Below, piece after piece: positions 25,188-33,387 of a stretch of 64,000 nt of DNA. The number at the start of each line of letters is the position of its first letter. Within the stretch, counting starts at the first letter, position 1. The position numbers and the translations under genes were made by a program. The notes beneath the pieces were generated by a model. The model was not told the origin of the DNA and ran no database searches. It saw nothing but the letters and a program-made list of their open reading frames with translations. This DNA is from Micromonospora sp. WMMD812 (GTDB lineage Bacteria > Actinomycetota > Actinomycetes > Mycobacteriales > Micromonosporaceae), in NCBI RefSeq assembly GCF_027497215.1, contig NZ_CP114904.1, positions 1,612,001 through 1,676,000 on the forward strand, in the 5' to 3' direction.

Positions 25188-25760
25188 CTACAGGTGCCCA
25201 GTGTCGTTGAAGCTGACCAAGGTCGGGGGTCGATCGGGTTCCCACTGCACGATGGTGATTGCGCAGTTGGCCTGGTTGAGGCCGATCCAACGCCACGCCG
25301 GGCCATCAAGCATGTGGCGAACGAACCAGCCGATCACGAAGTTGTGTGTGATCAGCAGTTCGTACCGGTCCTCCTCGCCGGTAACACCGAAGTGTTCGAC
25401 AGCGGCCTGCAGGGCCACGGCGTCCTCGTCGCGCTCGTCGTCGGGCACGCCGTCAAGCCAGGCATGCCACCGGTCCGGGTACCGGGCACGTTGTCCGGCG
25501 GAGGGCACCGGCGTTCGGTCGGCCACGAAGTCGCAGTCATGTCTCGGCACCTGCGGGAGGTGGGCGACGACGACGTCGGCGGTCTGGGCCGCCCGGGCCA
25601 GAGGGCTGTGGTGGATGGCCGCAAAAGGCACCCTACGCAGCCGTCGGCCCAGCCGGTCCGCCTGCTCGAGACCGAGCTGCGAGAGACCTCCGTCGGGGGC
25701 GTGATCGGAGGCCCGATCCTGTTCGCCATGGCGGATGAGGTACAGCTGTGTACGAGCCAT
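25188..25760 (-). CDS. Histidine phosphatase superfamily protein
   Basis: A 190-residue phosphoglycerate-mutase-like phosphatase. The catalytic RHG motif is in LYLIRHGEQDRAS (His10-Gly11 region), followed by LSQLGLEQADRLGRRL and HHSPLARAAQTA. The second catalytic His lies in LLITHNFVIGWFV. It ends near FNDTGHL, as usual in the family. The ATG at 25760 follows GGAGGGG, about 9 bp upstream. It probably acts on a small phosphorylated metabolite in the cytoplasm. No operon partner is visible. Confidence 0.9.
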   Translation of the reverse strand: MARTQLYLIRHGEQDRASDHAPDGGLSQLGLEQADRLGRRLRRVPFAAIHHSPLARAAQTADVVVAHLPQVPRHDCDFVADRTPVPSAGQRARYPDRWHAWLDGVPDDERDEDAVALQAAVEHFGVTGEEDRYELLITHNFVIGWFVRHMLDGPAWRWIGLNQANCAITIVQWEPDRPPTLVSFNDTGHL

Positions 25761-25891
25761 TGACGCGCCCCTCCGGGTCTCTGTTCGGCGATGAGCACGA
25801 TAGATCACGGAAGTATGGACGACTCCGGGCGCACCGAGGTCAGGGGCACTCTTCTAGCCGCCGAGCGGGCGGCGTTGCCTGCGGTGCCCCG

Positions 25892-26350
25892 TCAGTAGTG
25901 ACTGAAGACCTGGCGAACCGTGATGCCGAGCACGGTCGACACCTGCGCTGCCTCATCGGGCGTCAACCGGCCGCGGCCTGGATCGCGAACCTGAAGTTCG
26001 AATCGCGCAAAGGCGGCCGGCCAGTGGTACTCCAGGTCGTTGAGCGAGACGGTGGCGCTGCAGCATGGTGTCACCATGTCCAATGTTGCGAAGCGAGTGG
26101 CATAGGTATCGTCCATGCTCTCCTGCCACCAGTCGGCATCCAGCAGAGCCTTGCAGACCGGGCAGCCGACTACCTCGAAGTTGGCGCCCTGGTCGATGAA
26201 CGTAACTTCGGTGTACCGGCAGGCGACAAGCTCTCCCGCGCCCGGACACATCGCCGAGACGACTTCGACCGCAGCATGCGCGGCATTCTGCGCCGGCACC
26301 CAGTCCGGCACCGTCGGCACGACACGAAGGAGACTCTCGCTCACGCCCAT
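25892..26350 (-). CDS. Conserved hypothetical protein with Cys pairs
   Basis: A 152-residue protein. It begins MGVSESLLRVVPTVPDWVP. Two Cys sites, VVGCPVCKALLD (CPVC) and DMVTPCCSATVSLNDL, could bind zinc. The ending GITVRQVFSHY and the segment YHWPAAFARFEL look like a conserved actinobacterial family I have seen without a function. The ATG at 26350 follows GGTGAAAG; a longer frame to 26458 has no ribosome binding site. It is cytoplasmic, with no partner evident. Confidence 0.72.
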   Translation of the reverse strand: MGVSESLLRVVPTVPDWVPAQNAAHAAVEVVSAMCPGAGELVACRYTEVTFIDQGANFEVVGCPVCKALLDADWWQESMDDTYATRFATLDMVTPCCSATVSLNDLEYHWPAAFARFELQVRDPGRGRLTPDEAAQVSTVLGITVRQVFSHY

Positions 26351-26539
26351 ATCTTTCACCAGCTGACGCCAAGCCAACATCCGCACATGCCGCTGTCCGC
26401 GCCGGCCGCACGACCGGACGGTCACACTCGGTGACTGGCCCCCTGGTACCGGCAGCATCCTGAACTGCAGTGCACTCGATCATTGCGATGAGCGAGGCGC
26501 TGCGGCTGCACCTCTTCGCCTGCACCTTGCCCGGCCGTG

Positions 26540-27637
26540 TCAGCGGGCCGAGCCTCTGTCGTGCTGTGTACTACGCGGATGTCGAGGGTGCGCCGCAGGT
26601 CGGCAACGACCCAGGTCTGTGCCGGGCGAATGTCGGCCGCGCGACAGCCACGCCCGTGCCGCGAGGGCAAGCGGCACCAACATCGGTCCTATCATCGCCA
26701 CCAGCACCGACGCGACGACCATGGGTGACCACGCTGGAATCACGGGCCGACCGGGGCCGGAGTCGTCGAGCACCGCGCCGAGCGGATTCACCGCGAGCAT
26801 CCCGATCGGCGTGAGCAGGATCAGCATCGCCCAGGCCCCGCGGTAGTCGCGCCGGGCGGCTAGGCCGAGCGCAAGCAGCAGCGCGCCGATCAGCAGCGTC
26901 ACCGCGGCGGCGGGCAAGGCCGTTGCGGCGAGATGGTAGTAGCCGCTGAAGAAGTTCAGGCTGGGCGCGGTGCCGATGGCGACCGGCAGGATCGCCGCCG
27001 CAACGCAGATCGGCATCAGACGAACCCACCAGGGGTGCCGGCCGGCCGCGCCGAGCGCGACGACACCGAGCACAATCTGGGGCAGCAGCACCGACGCTGG
27101 CGGGCGGGGTAATCCGGTCAGCGCCGCGGCCGGCACGACACCGGCAGTCACCAGGACGGCCAGGCCGACCGCCCAGCGCAACCACCGGCCGCTCGCCGCG
27201 ATGTGCACCACGGCGGCGAGCAACCAGGCCGCCCACGCCGCGACGGCGAGCGACAGAAACGGCCCGACCTGCGAAGACCAGGGCGGCGTGGGGGCGAGCA
27301 CCTCAAAGATCGCCCACCCGGTCGCGAACGCGGTCGCCGTCATCAGCGCGAGCAGGCCGGCGAGCCGGAAGGCGGGACCTAGACCCTCAGCCATCCGCAC
27401 ATGCTGCCGCAGCCCACCGGCCGCGAGGTCCGCGACGTCGCCGACGGAGGGTCTCCTCCGGCCGGGCGCCGCCAGAGACAGGTAGGTGTCCACTAGTTCT
27501 GAACCGCGCCCCCGCCGATAGTTGGCCGGATAGAACAGCGCCGTCCAGCGCGCGTAGCGGCGTTCGAGGTCGGTCACGGCAGAGCCTCCGTCGTCATCCC
27601 CTCCTGGACGGTCATGGCGGCTTTCCCACGGGCTCAT
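26540..27637 (-). CDS. Polytopic membrane protein paired with PadR
   Basis: A 365-residue integral membrane protein. A cytoplasmic N-terminus has YARWTALFYPANYRRGRGSEL, a motif seen in proteins encoded after PadR regulators, then roughly eight hydrophobic segments (LAGLLALMTATAFATGWA, FLSLAVAAWAAWLLAAVVH and others). The C-terminus is polar, Arg/His-rich. Its start overlaps the PadR stop by 4 bp (27634-27637), so the two are one operon. The family's function is unproven; such proteins are often linked to envelope or drug responses. Confidence 0.75.
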   Translation of the reverse strand: MSPWESRHDRPGGDDDGGSAVTDLERRYARWTALFYPANYRRGRGSELVDTYLSLAAPGRRRPSVGDVADLAAGGLRQHVRMAEGLGPAFRLAGLLALMTATAFATGWAIFEVLAPTPPWSSQVGPFLSLAVAAWAAWLLAAVVHIAASGRWLRWAVGLAVLVTAGVVPAAALTGLPRPPASVLLPQIVLGVVALGAAGRHPWWVRLMPICVAAAILPVAIGTAPSLNFFSGYYHLAATALPAAAVTLLIGALLLALGLAARRDYRGAWAMLILLTPIGMLAVNPLGAVLDDSGPGRPVIPAWSPMVVASVLVAMIGPMLVPLALAARAWLSRGRHSPGTDLGRCRPAAHPRHPRSTQHDRGSAR

Positions 27638-27984
27638 GCGAGTCCTCCACTGAGGCGGGGCGGGGTCTTGGCAGCGCGCAGCCGGGCGGTCGCCGCCTCG
27701 ACGTTGCGACGCATACGTTCGGTCTCGGCGGTCAGCACCCCACTGCCTGCCTCGGCGAGCCGGTAGTAGCGGCGCAACCGGCCGTCGACGATTTGCTCCC
27801 GGTCGACGGCCACCAAGCCCGCGTCGACCAGCCGGTCGAGCGCACCGTACAGCGTGCCCGGCCGCAGCGAGATGCGGCCGGCGGAGAGCCTGGCCACCTC
27901 AGCGATCAAGCCGTACCCATGCATCGGCTCGCCGGCCAGGGCGGTGAGGATCAGGAACGTGGGTTCGCGCAACGGGGTCTCCAC
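27634..27984 (-). CDS. PadR-family transcriptional regulator
   Basis: A 116-residue PadR repressor. The winged helix is REPTFLILTALAGEPMHGYGL, RISLRPGTLYGALDRLVDAGLV, with the wing GRLRRYYRLAEAG, and a C-terminal dimerisation helix. I prefer GTG at 27984 over the TTG at 27993 because a TATATT -10 element ends 7 bp before it, as in leaderless genes. The downstream membrane protein gene is co-translated. Autorepression is likely, as usual for PadR. Confidence 0.88.
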   Translation of the reverse strand: METPLREPTFLILTALAGEPMHGYGLIAEVARLSAGRISLRPGTLYGALDRLVDAGLVAVDREQIVDGRLRRYYRLAEAGSGVLTAETERMRRNVEAATARLRAAKTPPRLSGGLA

Positions 27985-27991
27985 ACACGAC

Positions 27992-28019
27992 AATATATCG
28001 GCTGCGAAGGCATAGTGAA
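27992..28019 (-). promoter_or_regulatory. Leaderless padR promoter
   Basis: On the minus strand TTCACT (28014-28019), a 16-bp spacer and TATATT (27992-27997) are followed by 7 bp and then the GTG start. The AT-rich CGACAATATATCG (27988-28000) is an imperfect dyad overlapping the -10 and may be the PadR site. Confidence 0.45.
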
Positions 28020-28169
28020 CGAGCGCCCTGACACGGCACCGCGTGACCGCTCCTGCCGCGAGACGCGCTACGCAGCGTCCCGTCGGTCCGGGTGCCCTCC
28101 CGGACGTGGCCGATGAGCGGATGCTCGCTTGGGTGGTCGCCGGCAGTCCGCGTCCTGGATGGTGGGTGG

Positions 28170-28883
28170 GTGGATCCCACGTTCGTCCTTGTGCATAGCC
28201 TGTTGTTGGGTCCTCTGACGTGGGCTCCTGTAGCGGCGCGGCTGGCAGCCTTGGGTGCAGTGACCGTGGTGCCCTCGTTGGTCGACGTGGCCAACGCGGA
28301 CGACCCGCCGTTCTGGCCGCGCGTCGCAGCCAAGGTCAACGACGCTGTCTCCCATCTACCGCAGGGCCAGCCGATTGTGCTGGTAGCACACAGCAACGCC
28401 GGCTTGTTCGTTCCTGTTGTCGTACAAGCGGCTTGCCGTCCGGTCGCCGGGTGCCTGTTCGTCGATGCGAGACTGCCCTTCCGTACCGGGCCGACGCCTG
28501 CCGCGTCGCCCGAGCGGTTGAACTACCTGCGCACCAAGGTGACTGAGGACCGACTGCCGCAGTGGACAACGTGGTGGAACGAGGACGATGTCGCACTGCT
28601 GTTTCCTGATCCGCAGACCAGATCGGCGATCTCGGCTGAGCAGCCCCGTCTTCCGTTGAGCTACTACGAGCAGAAGATTCCTGTGCCTGCTGGTTGGGAC
28701 AACCGGTCGTGCGGCTATTTGCTGTTCGGGCCGCCGTATGACCGCATGGCGCAGGAGGCGCGTGAACGTGGCTGGGACGTCGACCGGGTCCCCGGCGGGC
28801 ATCTGCACCAACTCATCGATCCAGACGCAGTGACCACTCGCATCGTCGCCATGACCGAAAGATGGGGCTCCTCAGCCAACTGA
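28170..28883 (+). CDS. Alpha/beta-hydrolase fold protein
   Basis: A 237-residue alpha/beta hydrolase. After the start, DPTFVLVHSLLLGPLTWAPVA provides the oxyanion-strand region. The nucleophile elbow is VLVAHSNAGLF (Ala-His-Ser-Asn-Ala, a variant of GxSxG). A C-terminal catalytic His is in VPGGHLHQL. The substrate cannot be guessed. The GTG at 28170 fits the start of the fold; an ATG at 28113 would add 19 residues. Its 3' end overlaps the convergent neighbour by 71 bp, unusual for two intact genes. Confidence 0.8.
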   Translation: MDPTFVLVHSLLLGPLTWAPVAARLAALGAVTVVPSLVDVANADDPPFWPRVAAKVNDAVSHLPQGQPIVLVAHSNAGLFVPVVVQAACRPVAGCLFVDARLPFRTGPTPAASPERLNYLRTKVTEDRLPQWTTWWNEDDVALLFPDPQTRSAISAEQPRLPLSYYEQKIPVPAGWDNRSCGYLLFGPPYDRMAQEARERGWDVDRVPGGHLHQLIDPDAVTTRIVAMTERWGSSAN

Positions 28884-29202
28884 GCCGACGGGCGCCCATG
28901 CCGCGAGACCCCGCGGCATGAGGCCCGCCAGCGGAGTCCCAAGCACGCCCGAACGCGCCTCGCGTGATGAGGAACGGGCTCCAATCTCCGTCAAGATCAT
29001 CTAGGCTCGCCTGCACGAGGCCGCCGCACTGGTCTGCCTCCTGCCCGGGCCCGGACCGGAGAACCGGGCCGCGGTCATACACCTCGATATGCCGAACCGG
29101 CCAACCGTCGTCATCCACTTCGAAGTACCAGACCGAGTGCCCCCAAGCGTCGAACTCGTCACCGCGCGATTCGTCCCAGCGACGATGATAGAAGCGGCCC
29201 AT
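28813..29202 (-). CDS. Conserved hypothetical protein with aberrant C-terminus
   Basis: About 129 residues. The first half, MGRFYHRRWDESRGDEFDAWG, then WYFEVDDDGWPVRHIEVYDRGPVLR, is a recognisable actinobacterial family of unknown function. After ITRGAFGRAWDSAGG the sequence becomes Arg/Ser-rich and unlike the family, which suggests a late frameshift near 28915-28925. That would also explain why the frame runs 71 bp into the convergent hydrolase gene. The ATG at 29202 is a weak choice; ATG at 29226 is also possible. It may be a pseudogene. Confidence 0.55.
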   Translation of the reverse strand: MGRFYHRRWDESRGDEFDAWGHSVWYFEVDDDGWPVRHIEVYDRGPVLRSGPGQEADQCGGLVQASLDDLDGDWSPFLITRGAFGRAWDSAGGPHAAGSRGMGARRLSWLRSPIFRSWRRCEWSLRLDR

Positions 29203-29469
29203 AGCCGTATACGTAGATCCGCTCATGCGCGGATCTGCCGCCGATGTTGCGTCACGTTGAGTAATGGGGTCGGCGGCGCTCACCGCCCGCTCGTGCTGAT
29301 TAGCGGATGTCTCTCACCTCAACTTCGTGTGATCACCCGGCACGACGGCAGGCGCAACCATGTCTGGTGATCGATCCGCCTGTGGCACAGCGCAGCACGA
29401 ACTCGGAATGCGACAGCTGACGCCTCCCGTCGCTGCTCGGAGTGTCCTCAAGGCCAAACATCCGGTGTG

Positions 29470-30006
29470 TCAAAGCCGTCTCGTGCCGAACAGGGTCGTC
29501 CCGTAGACCGGGTCGACTTCCTTCCGCTCGGTCTCGGTGAACCCGACCTTGGCCAGCACACGGCGAGAAGCGGTGTTCCAGTCCCAAACCGGTGGCCCGC
29601 AGACGTTCGTAGCCGGATGATTTCGCCCAGTCCAGAACCGCCAACGAGGCCTCGGTCGCGTATCCCTGACCCCAGACTCGGCGTAGCAACTCGAACGCCA
29701 GTTCCGGTTCCCTTCCGATCCTCGTCCGCCGTCGATCAGCCCGCAGTAGCCGATGACGTCACGAGCGGCCTTCCGCTCGACCGCCAGCAACCCGACCGAC
29801 GATGGCTAGTTGGTGCGGATCCAGTCCTCGAGCTCCGCGACCGTGGGTCGTCCGTCCGCGTCGATTCGGCGGTGCGGCGGCACGCGTAGATCACGTTCGG
29901 TCCACAGCTCCCGCTGGACGGCAGCCTCGCCTACCCGCCAAGGTCTGAGCAGCAGGCGACCCGTCTCGAGTACCACCTCGCTGCCCGAAGTCGCTGCAAC
30001 TGCCAA
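29470..30006 (-). pseudogene. Broken RimJ/RimL-type GNAT acetyltransferase
   Basis: Three frames together spell one GNAT protein. The N-terminus is VVLETGRLLLRPWRVGEA up to ELEDWIRTN, then an in-frame TAG at 29803-29805. It continues LLAVERKAARDVIGYCGLIDGG, shifts frame near 29700 into LLRRVWGQGYATEASLAVLDWA (the acetyl-CoA loop), and shifts back near 29600 into WDWNTASRRVLAKVGFTETE and a proper C-terminus. One nonsense and two frameshift lesions make it non-functional. Confidence 0.85.
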
Positions 30007-30231
30007 GGCAGTAACTCGTCCACAGGCGGACGCACAACATGCTGCGGGGCGTGCGCGGTCGATCCTGCCGCATCGCGGTCTGGGTGTCGCGGATGTTCGC
30101 TTCTCGCCTGCAGATACGGCACAGCGTGACCGCTCATGGCGCGAAGCGCTCGTCGCTGAAGTGACGTCGGCGCCGCGGACCGGTGTCCGGACGGTGCCGA
30201 AAGGCGGACGCGTGGACTGCGCACGAGGGCG

Positions 30232-31497
30232 TCATGGCCGGTTCGACTTCGGAGCACTACGAGCACTACGTGCGGATGTCGCGCGGTTGAGGAAGGTTTC
30301 ACCGCGGTCCGTGACAGCGCCGTCCGTCACGCCGAGGCAGATCACGAGTGGACCGCGACGTCCCAGCGCCCACACGGCGAGCGCGAAACAGCAGAGCGCC
30401 GTTCCCGTGATCGTGACCGCTGTCCAGCCGCCCGCGGACCAGAGCGTGGTCGCGGCGGCGGAGCCGATAGCAGCGCCGATGAAGTTGCCGGTGGCTAGCG
30501 CGGTGTTGAGCCGGCTGCGGGCCTCGTGGGAGAGGGCGAACAGTCGCGCCCGGTTGAGGAGAGCCTGCGTCTGGAGAGCAACATCGATCATGATGATCGC
30601 GATGATGATAAGTGCGACGGACCGGCCGGCGAACGCCGCGACGACGAAAGCGCCGAGGGCCACGACCCAGGCCGCGCCTGTGGCCGGAAGCGACCAACCG
30701 CGGTCGTGCAGACGACCGCCGTGCAGGCCGGAAAGGACACCAGCGAGGCCAGCCAGCCCGAACACCCCAATCACCGCTACCGGGTACCGGAACGGTGGGC
30801 AGCTGAGCAGGAACGTCAGCGCCGTCCAGAACAGCGAGAACACGGCGAACCCTGTGGCGCCCAGTACCAGCGTCCATCGGGCCGCCCGCTCGCGCATGAC
30901 CACCGCGCCGACCGAGGCGATGACCTGCGGGTACGGCATACGTGTCCGCGGTGCCAGCGGTGGAATCGCGCGATAGAGCAGAACCGCGAGCAGAACGGCG
31001 ACGACCGCGGCGAGAGCGAAAATCCCACGCCACCCGGCGGCGCTGGCGACGAACCCGCTGATCGTGCGGGAAGCCAAGATACCGGTGAGGGTCCCCGACC
31101 CGACAACGCCGACGACTCGACCGCGGTGGGTGTCGCCGGCAAGATCCCCGGCGAGCGGAGTGAGGAGCTGACCGGAAATCGTCGTCACGCCGAGCACGCC
31201 CAGTGCGAGCAGGAGTACGCCGATCGACGGCGCCAGCGCGCACAGCAGCAGCGCGGCGGCCGAGGCCAGCAGCATCACCGGGACGAACCGGCGGCGGTCC
31301 AGGACGTCGCCGAGCGGCACGAGCAGCAGCACGCCGACGGCGTACCCGACCTGGGTCGCGGTGACGAGCCAGCCGGCCGTCGCGGTCGCGGCGCGCAGAT
31401 CGCCTGCAATGAAGCCGAGCAGCGGCTGCGCCCAGTACAGGTTGCCGATGGCCGCTCCCGCCGCCAACGCGAACAGCAACGTCAGTCGGCAGCTCAT
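30232..31497 (-). CDS. Major facilitator superfamily exporter
   Basis: A 12-helix MFS transporter of about 421 residues. The first helix is LTLLFALAAGAAIGNLYWAQPLL. The loop 2-3 motif A is present as PLGDVLDRRRFVP. Pairs of hydrophobic helices continue to WALGRRGPLVICLG, followed by a polar tail of about 40 residues. The NLYWAQPLL start is typical of the YgaY/DHA1 drug-efflux-type subgroup. The ATG at 31497 has GGAGG only 2 bp away, so upstream GTG codons (31530, 31539) are possible starts. The substrate is unknown. Confidence 0.85.
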   Translation of the reverse strand: MSCRLTLLFALAAGAAIGNLYWAQPLLGFIAGDLRAATATAGWLVTATQVGYAVGVLLLVPLGDVLDRRRFVPVMLLASAAALLLCALAPSIGVLLLALGVLGVTTISGQLLTPLAGDLAGDTHRGRVVGVVGSGTLTGILASRTISGFVASAAGWRGIFALAAVVAVLLAVLLYRAIPPLAPRTRMPYPQVIASVGAVVMRERAARWTLVLGATGFAVFSLFWTALTFLLSCPPFRYPVAVIGVFGLAGLAGVLSGLHGGRLHDRGWSLPATGAAWVVALGAFVVAAFAGRSVALIIIAIIMIDVALQTQALLNRARLFALSHEARSRLNTALATGNFIGAAIGSAAATTLWSAGGWTAVTITGTALCCFALAVWALGRRGPLVICLGVTDGAVTDRGETFLNRATSARSARSAPKSNRP

Positions 31498-31557
31498 CGC
31501 CTCCGACGGTTCTATGCGGGGTGCTGCCACCCGTGCCACGCTAAGGCGCGGAACCAA

Positions 31558-32193
31558 AGCTTATGGCCCAGCGAGGGCCTGAGCGTGGCAGGGCTGCATC
31601 CCCAGATGTCCCCATCTCTGCCGGCACCCTTCAGGCGTGCCGGACAGGTCGACACGGCGGGCAACGACAGCCCCCACCGGTGGTGTCGTACGCCGAAACG
31701 CGCTTCAAGAAAGCGACACGACCTGGCGAGCAGGGCCGCGACAGCAACCGGAGAAGCCGACTTCGTCGCCCTGCCCAGGACGCTTCAACGGCAACATGAC
31801 GCGCGAGGTCCTACACCCCGGTCGTCCTGGCCCCCGTCGAGCCTCGACCTGGTGGTGCCAAGGTGTGCGGTGGTGCTCTGCGGCAGACCGACGAGTGGTG
31901 CGACCCGGTGCATCCGTCAGCAGCTCAGGAGAAGCGCGACGCCGGCAGCTACCGACAAATCGATTGTCCGCAGGAACACGACCAGGGCGACGCACTAGGC
32001 CCCGCGCTGGGGTGGGCTGTCCGTGGCCCGACCGCGCCGGGTGACGCAGGACGGTTCCCCCGAAGCCCATCGACGCGAAGCACTTCCATCACCCGGCCGC
32101 GCCGACGTCTCCCCGCAGGCAACACCGACCGAGCAGAACGCCGATCGGGGCCTCGACGCCCGCCCTACCCACCCAATCCGGAAGGCAGAAGCC
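31558..32193. other. Gene-poor stretch before the HTH gene
   Basis: About 640 bp. Open frames exist on the + strand because of GC bias, but without start signals or family resemblance. It contains GGAAGG at 32180-32185, the ribosome binding site of the small ORF that follows. This is the right-hand edge of the second cargo block. Confidence 0.45.
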
Positions 32194-32334
32194 ATGACCG
32201 CTCCGACCGCCACCGGCACGGCCTGCCGGGACAAACGGCCCAACAACGGGCCGCGAACGCTCGCCGACGACCTGACCGACCACCGGCCGGGCCCCCGATC
32301 GTCCCGCCAGACGGACAGGACAGACCGCACATGA
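32194..32334 (+). CDS. Small basic ORF coupled to HTH gene
   Basis: A 46-codon frame, MTAPTATGTACRDKRPNN and onward to RQTDRTDRT, preceded by GGAAGG 8 bp upstream of the ATG. Its TGA overlaps the ATG of the next gene (ATGA at 32331-32334), the same arrangement as many real gene pairs here. It is rich in Thr, Arg and Asp and has no known domain. It may be a leader peptide for translational coupling and not a functional protein. Confidence 0.5.
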   Translation: MTAPTATGTACRDKRPNNGPRTLADDLTDHRPGPRSSRQTDRTDRT

Positions 32335-33323
32335 GCGCTGCTGCGAACGACGGGGCCACGGTGAGGGCGTGGCTCGATGTCGTGCGCCGGGCACAGTTGG
32401 ACTCGACCGTGAAACTGGTCGCCCTGCTGCTCGCCTCATACGCTGACGCCGACGGCACCCGCATCTTCCCGGGCGTCGCGCGACTGGCCGTGGAGTCGGG
32501 CAAGGGCTACTCCACGATTAAGCGAGTGTTGGCCACGCTGCGCAACGCCGGGCTGGTCGACTGCGTGCGGCGCGGCTCCCGGCGCCGGCCAGCCGAGTAC
32601 CGGCTGATTCTGAGCCCCCACCTGTTGGACCACATGGCGGTGCCCTCGCCCTCGCAGCATCGCGCGACGGTCAGGGCCGTCGATGACCGGCATCGTTGTG
32701 GGGCTCACTCAGATGAGCCCTCCACTCTGGCAGAGGGGGCTCGCTCACATGAGCCTTCACCGACCCGCCCCCGGCCGACATCCCCGATCAAACCCAGCTC
32801 ACCCAGTCGAGCCCTCACATCCCCAACAGGGCTCACGTCGGACTCGAACAAGGCTCACTCAGCCGGCCCCCTACCTCCCACGGACGTGGACACCACTACG
32901 ACCTCTCACACCGAGGCTGATCTCCGTAGCGACCTCGACGTGTCGCGCGCGAGGGCGCGCACCACAGGCGAACCCGCCCCGCCTGACGCTCTGCCGCGGC
33001 ATGTTACCCCCGGTAGCCGCGCGTCGCCGGCCGCCGTCGTCCAGCCGTCGCCGTGGCCCACCCCTCTCGGAGAGGACACCACGGTGAACGCTGATCAAGC
33101 CAAGGCCCACATCCGAGCCACCCTGAGCGGTCACCGCCGCGCACCCCTGTCCCGCTACGCCAAGCGCCCCGCCACGCCCCTCGCACCGGCCGAACCGCGG
33201 CTCGCACCATCGGGCGGTTACGGCTTCTGCGTGCACTGCCACGCCGCCGGCCAGCAGGGCGTCCTGGCCGCGGACCCGGTCAACGGCGACACCTGCAGCG
33301 CCCACGCACGAAGCGCTTCATAA
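32331..33323 (+). CDS. Helix-turn-helix element protein
   Basis: A 330-residue protein. The N-terminal winged helix (about 10-85) reads STVKLVALLLASYADADGTRI in part, then VARLAVESGKGYSTIKRVLATLRNAGLVD. This is the helix-turn-helix found in plasmid and ICE replication or regulatory proteins of actinomycetes. The long middle (about 110-260) is Ser/Pro/Thr-rich and disordered. The C-terminus has a small Cys/His cluster (YGFCVHCHAAGQQG, CSAHARS) that may bind zinc. The DNA of the disordered part contains palindromic repeats (32701-32870). Binding of its own coding region is possible but inferred. Confidence 0.72.
   Translation: MSAAANDGATVRAWLDVVRRAQLDSTVKLVALLLASYADADGTRIFPGVARLAVESGKGYSTIKRVLATLRNAGLVDCVRRGSRRRPAEYRLILSPHLLDHMAVPSPSQHRATVRAVDDRHRCGAHSDEPSTLAEGARSHEPSPTRPRPTSPIKPSSPSRALTSPTGLTSDSNKAHSAGPLPPTDVDTTTTSHTEADLRSDLDVSRARARTTGEPAPPDALPRHVTPGSRASPAAVVQPSPWPTPLGEDTTVNADQAKAHIRATLSGHRRAPLSRYAKRPATPLAPAEPRLAPSGGYGFCVHCHAAGQQGVLAADPVNGDTCSAHARSAS
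32701..32870. repeat. Iteron-like palindromic repeats inside the HTH gene
   Basis: Units related to GGGCTCACTCAGATGAGCCC occur at 32701-32720 (arms GGGCTCA/TGAGCCC), 32737-32756 (17 of 20 identical), 32795-32814 (15 of 20) and, more degenerate, at 32829-32848 and 32851-32870. They are irregularly spaced (36, 58, 34 and 22 bp) and lie within the codons for the disordered region. Confidence 0.55.
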
Positions 33324-33343
33324 CCGACGACGACACATGGGCG

Positions 33344-33386
33344 CACCGGCCCTATCAGGCGACCCGGGTCTGCCGGGCCAGCGGTG
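33344..33386. terminator. Hairpin between convergent genes
   Basis: CACCG-GCCC (33344-33352) can pair with GGGC and, after a 3-nt bulge, CGGTG (33375-33386). It lies between the convergent HTH and LysM-BTAD genes, where a two-way terminator would be expected. The stem is imperfect. Confidence 0.4.
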
Positions 33387-33387
33387 G

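Noticed and set aside
25990..26010. GTTCGAATC resembling a tRNA T-loop
   Set aside because: No cloverleaf can be built around it and it lies inside a conserved coding region. No tRNA gene was found anywhere in the window.
30007..30231. Possible coding frame between the GNAT relic and the MFS gene
   Set aside because: Only GC-biased frames without start signals or protein-like composition.
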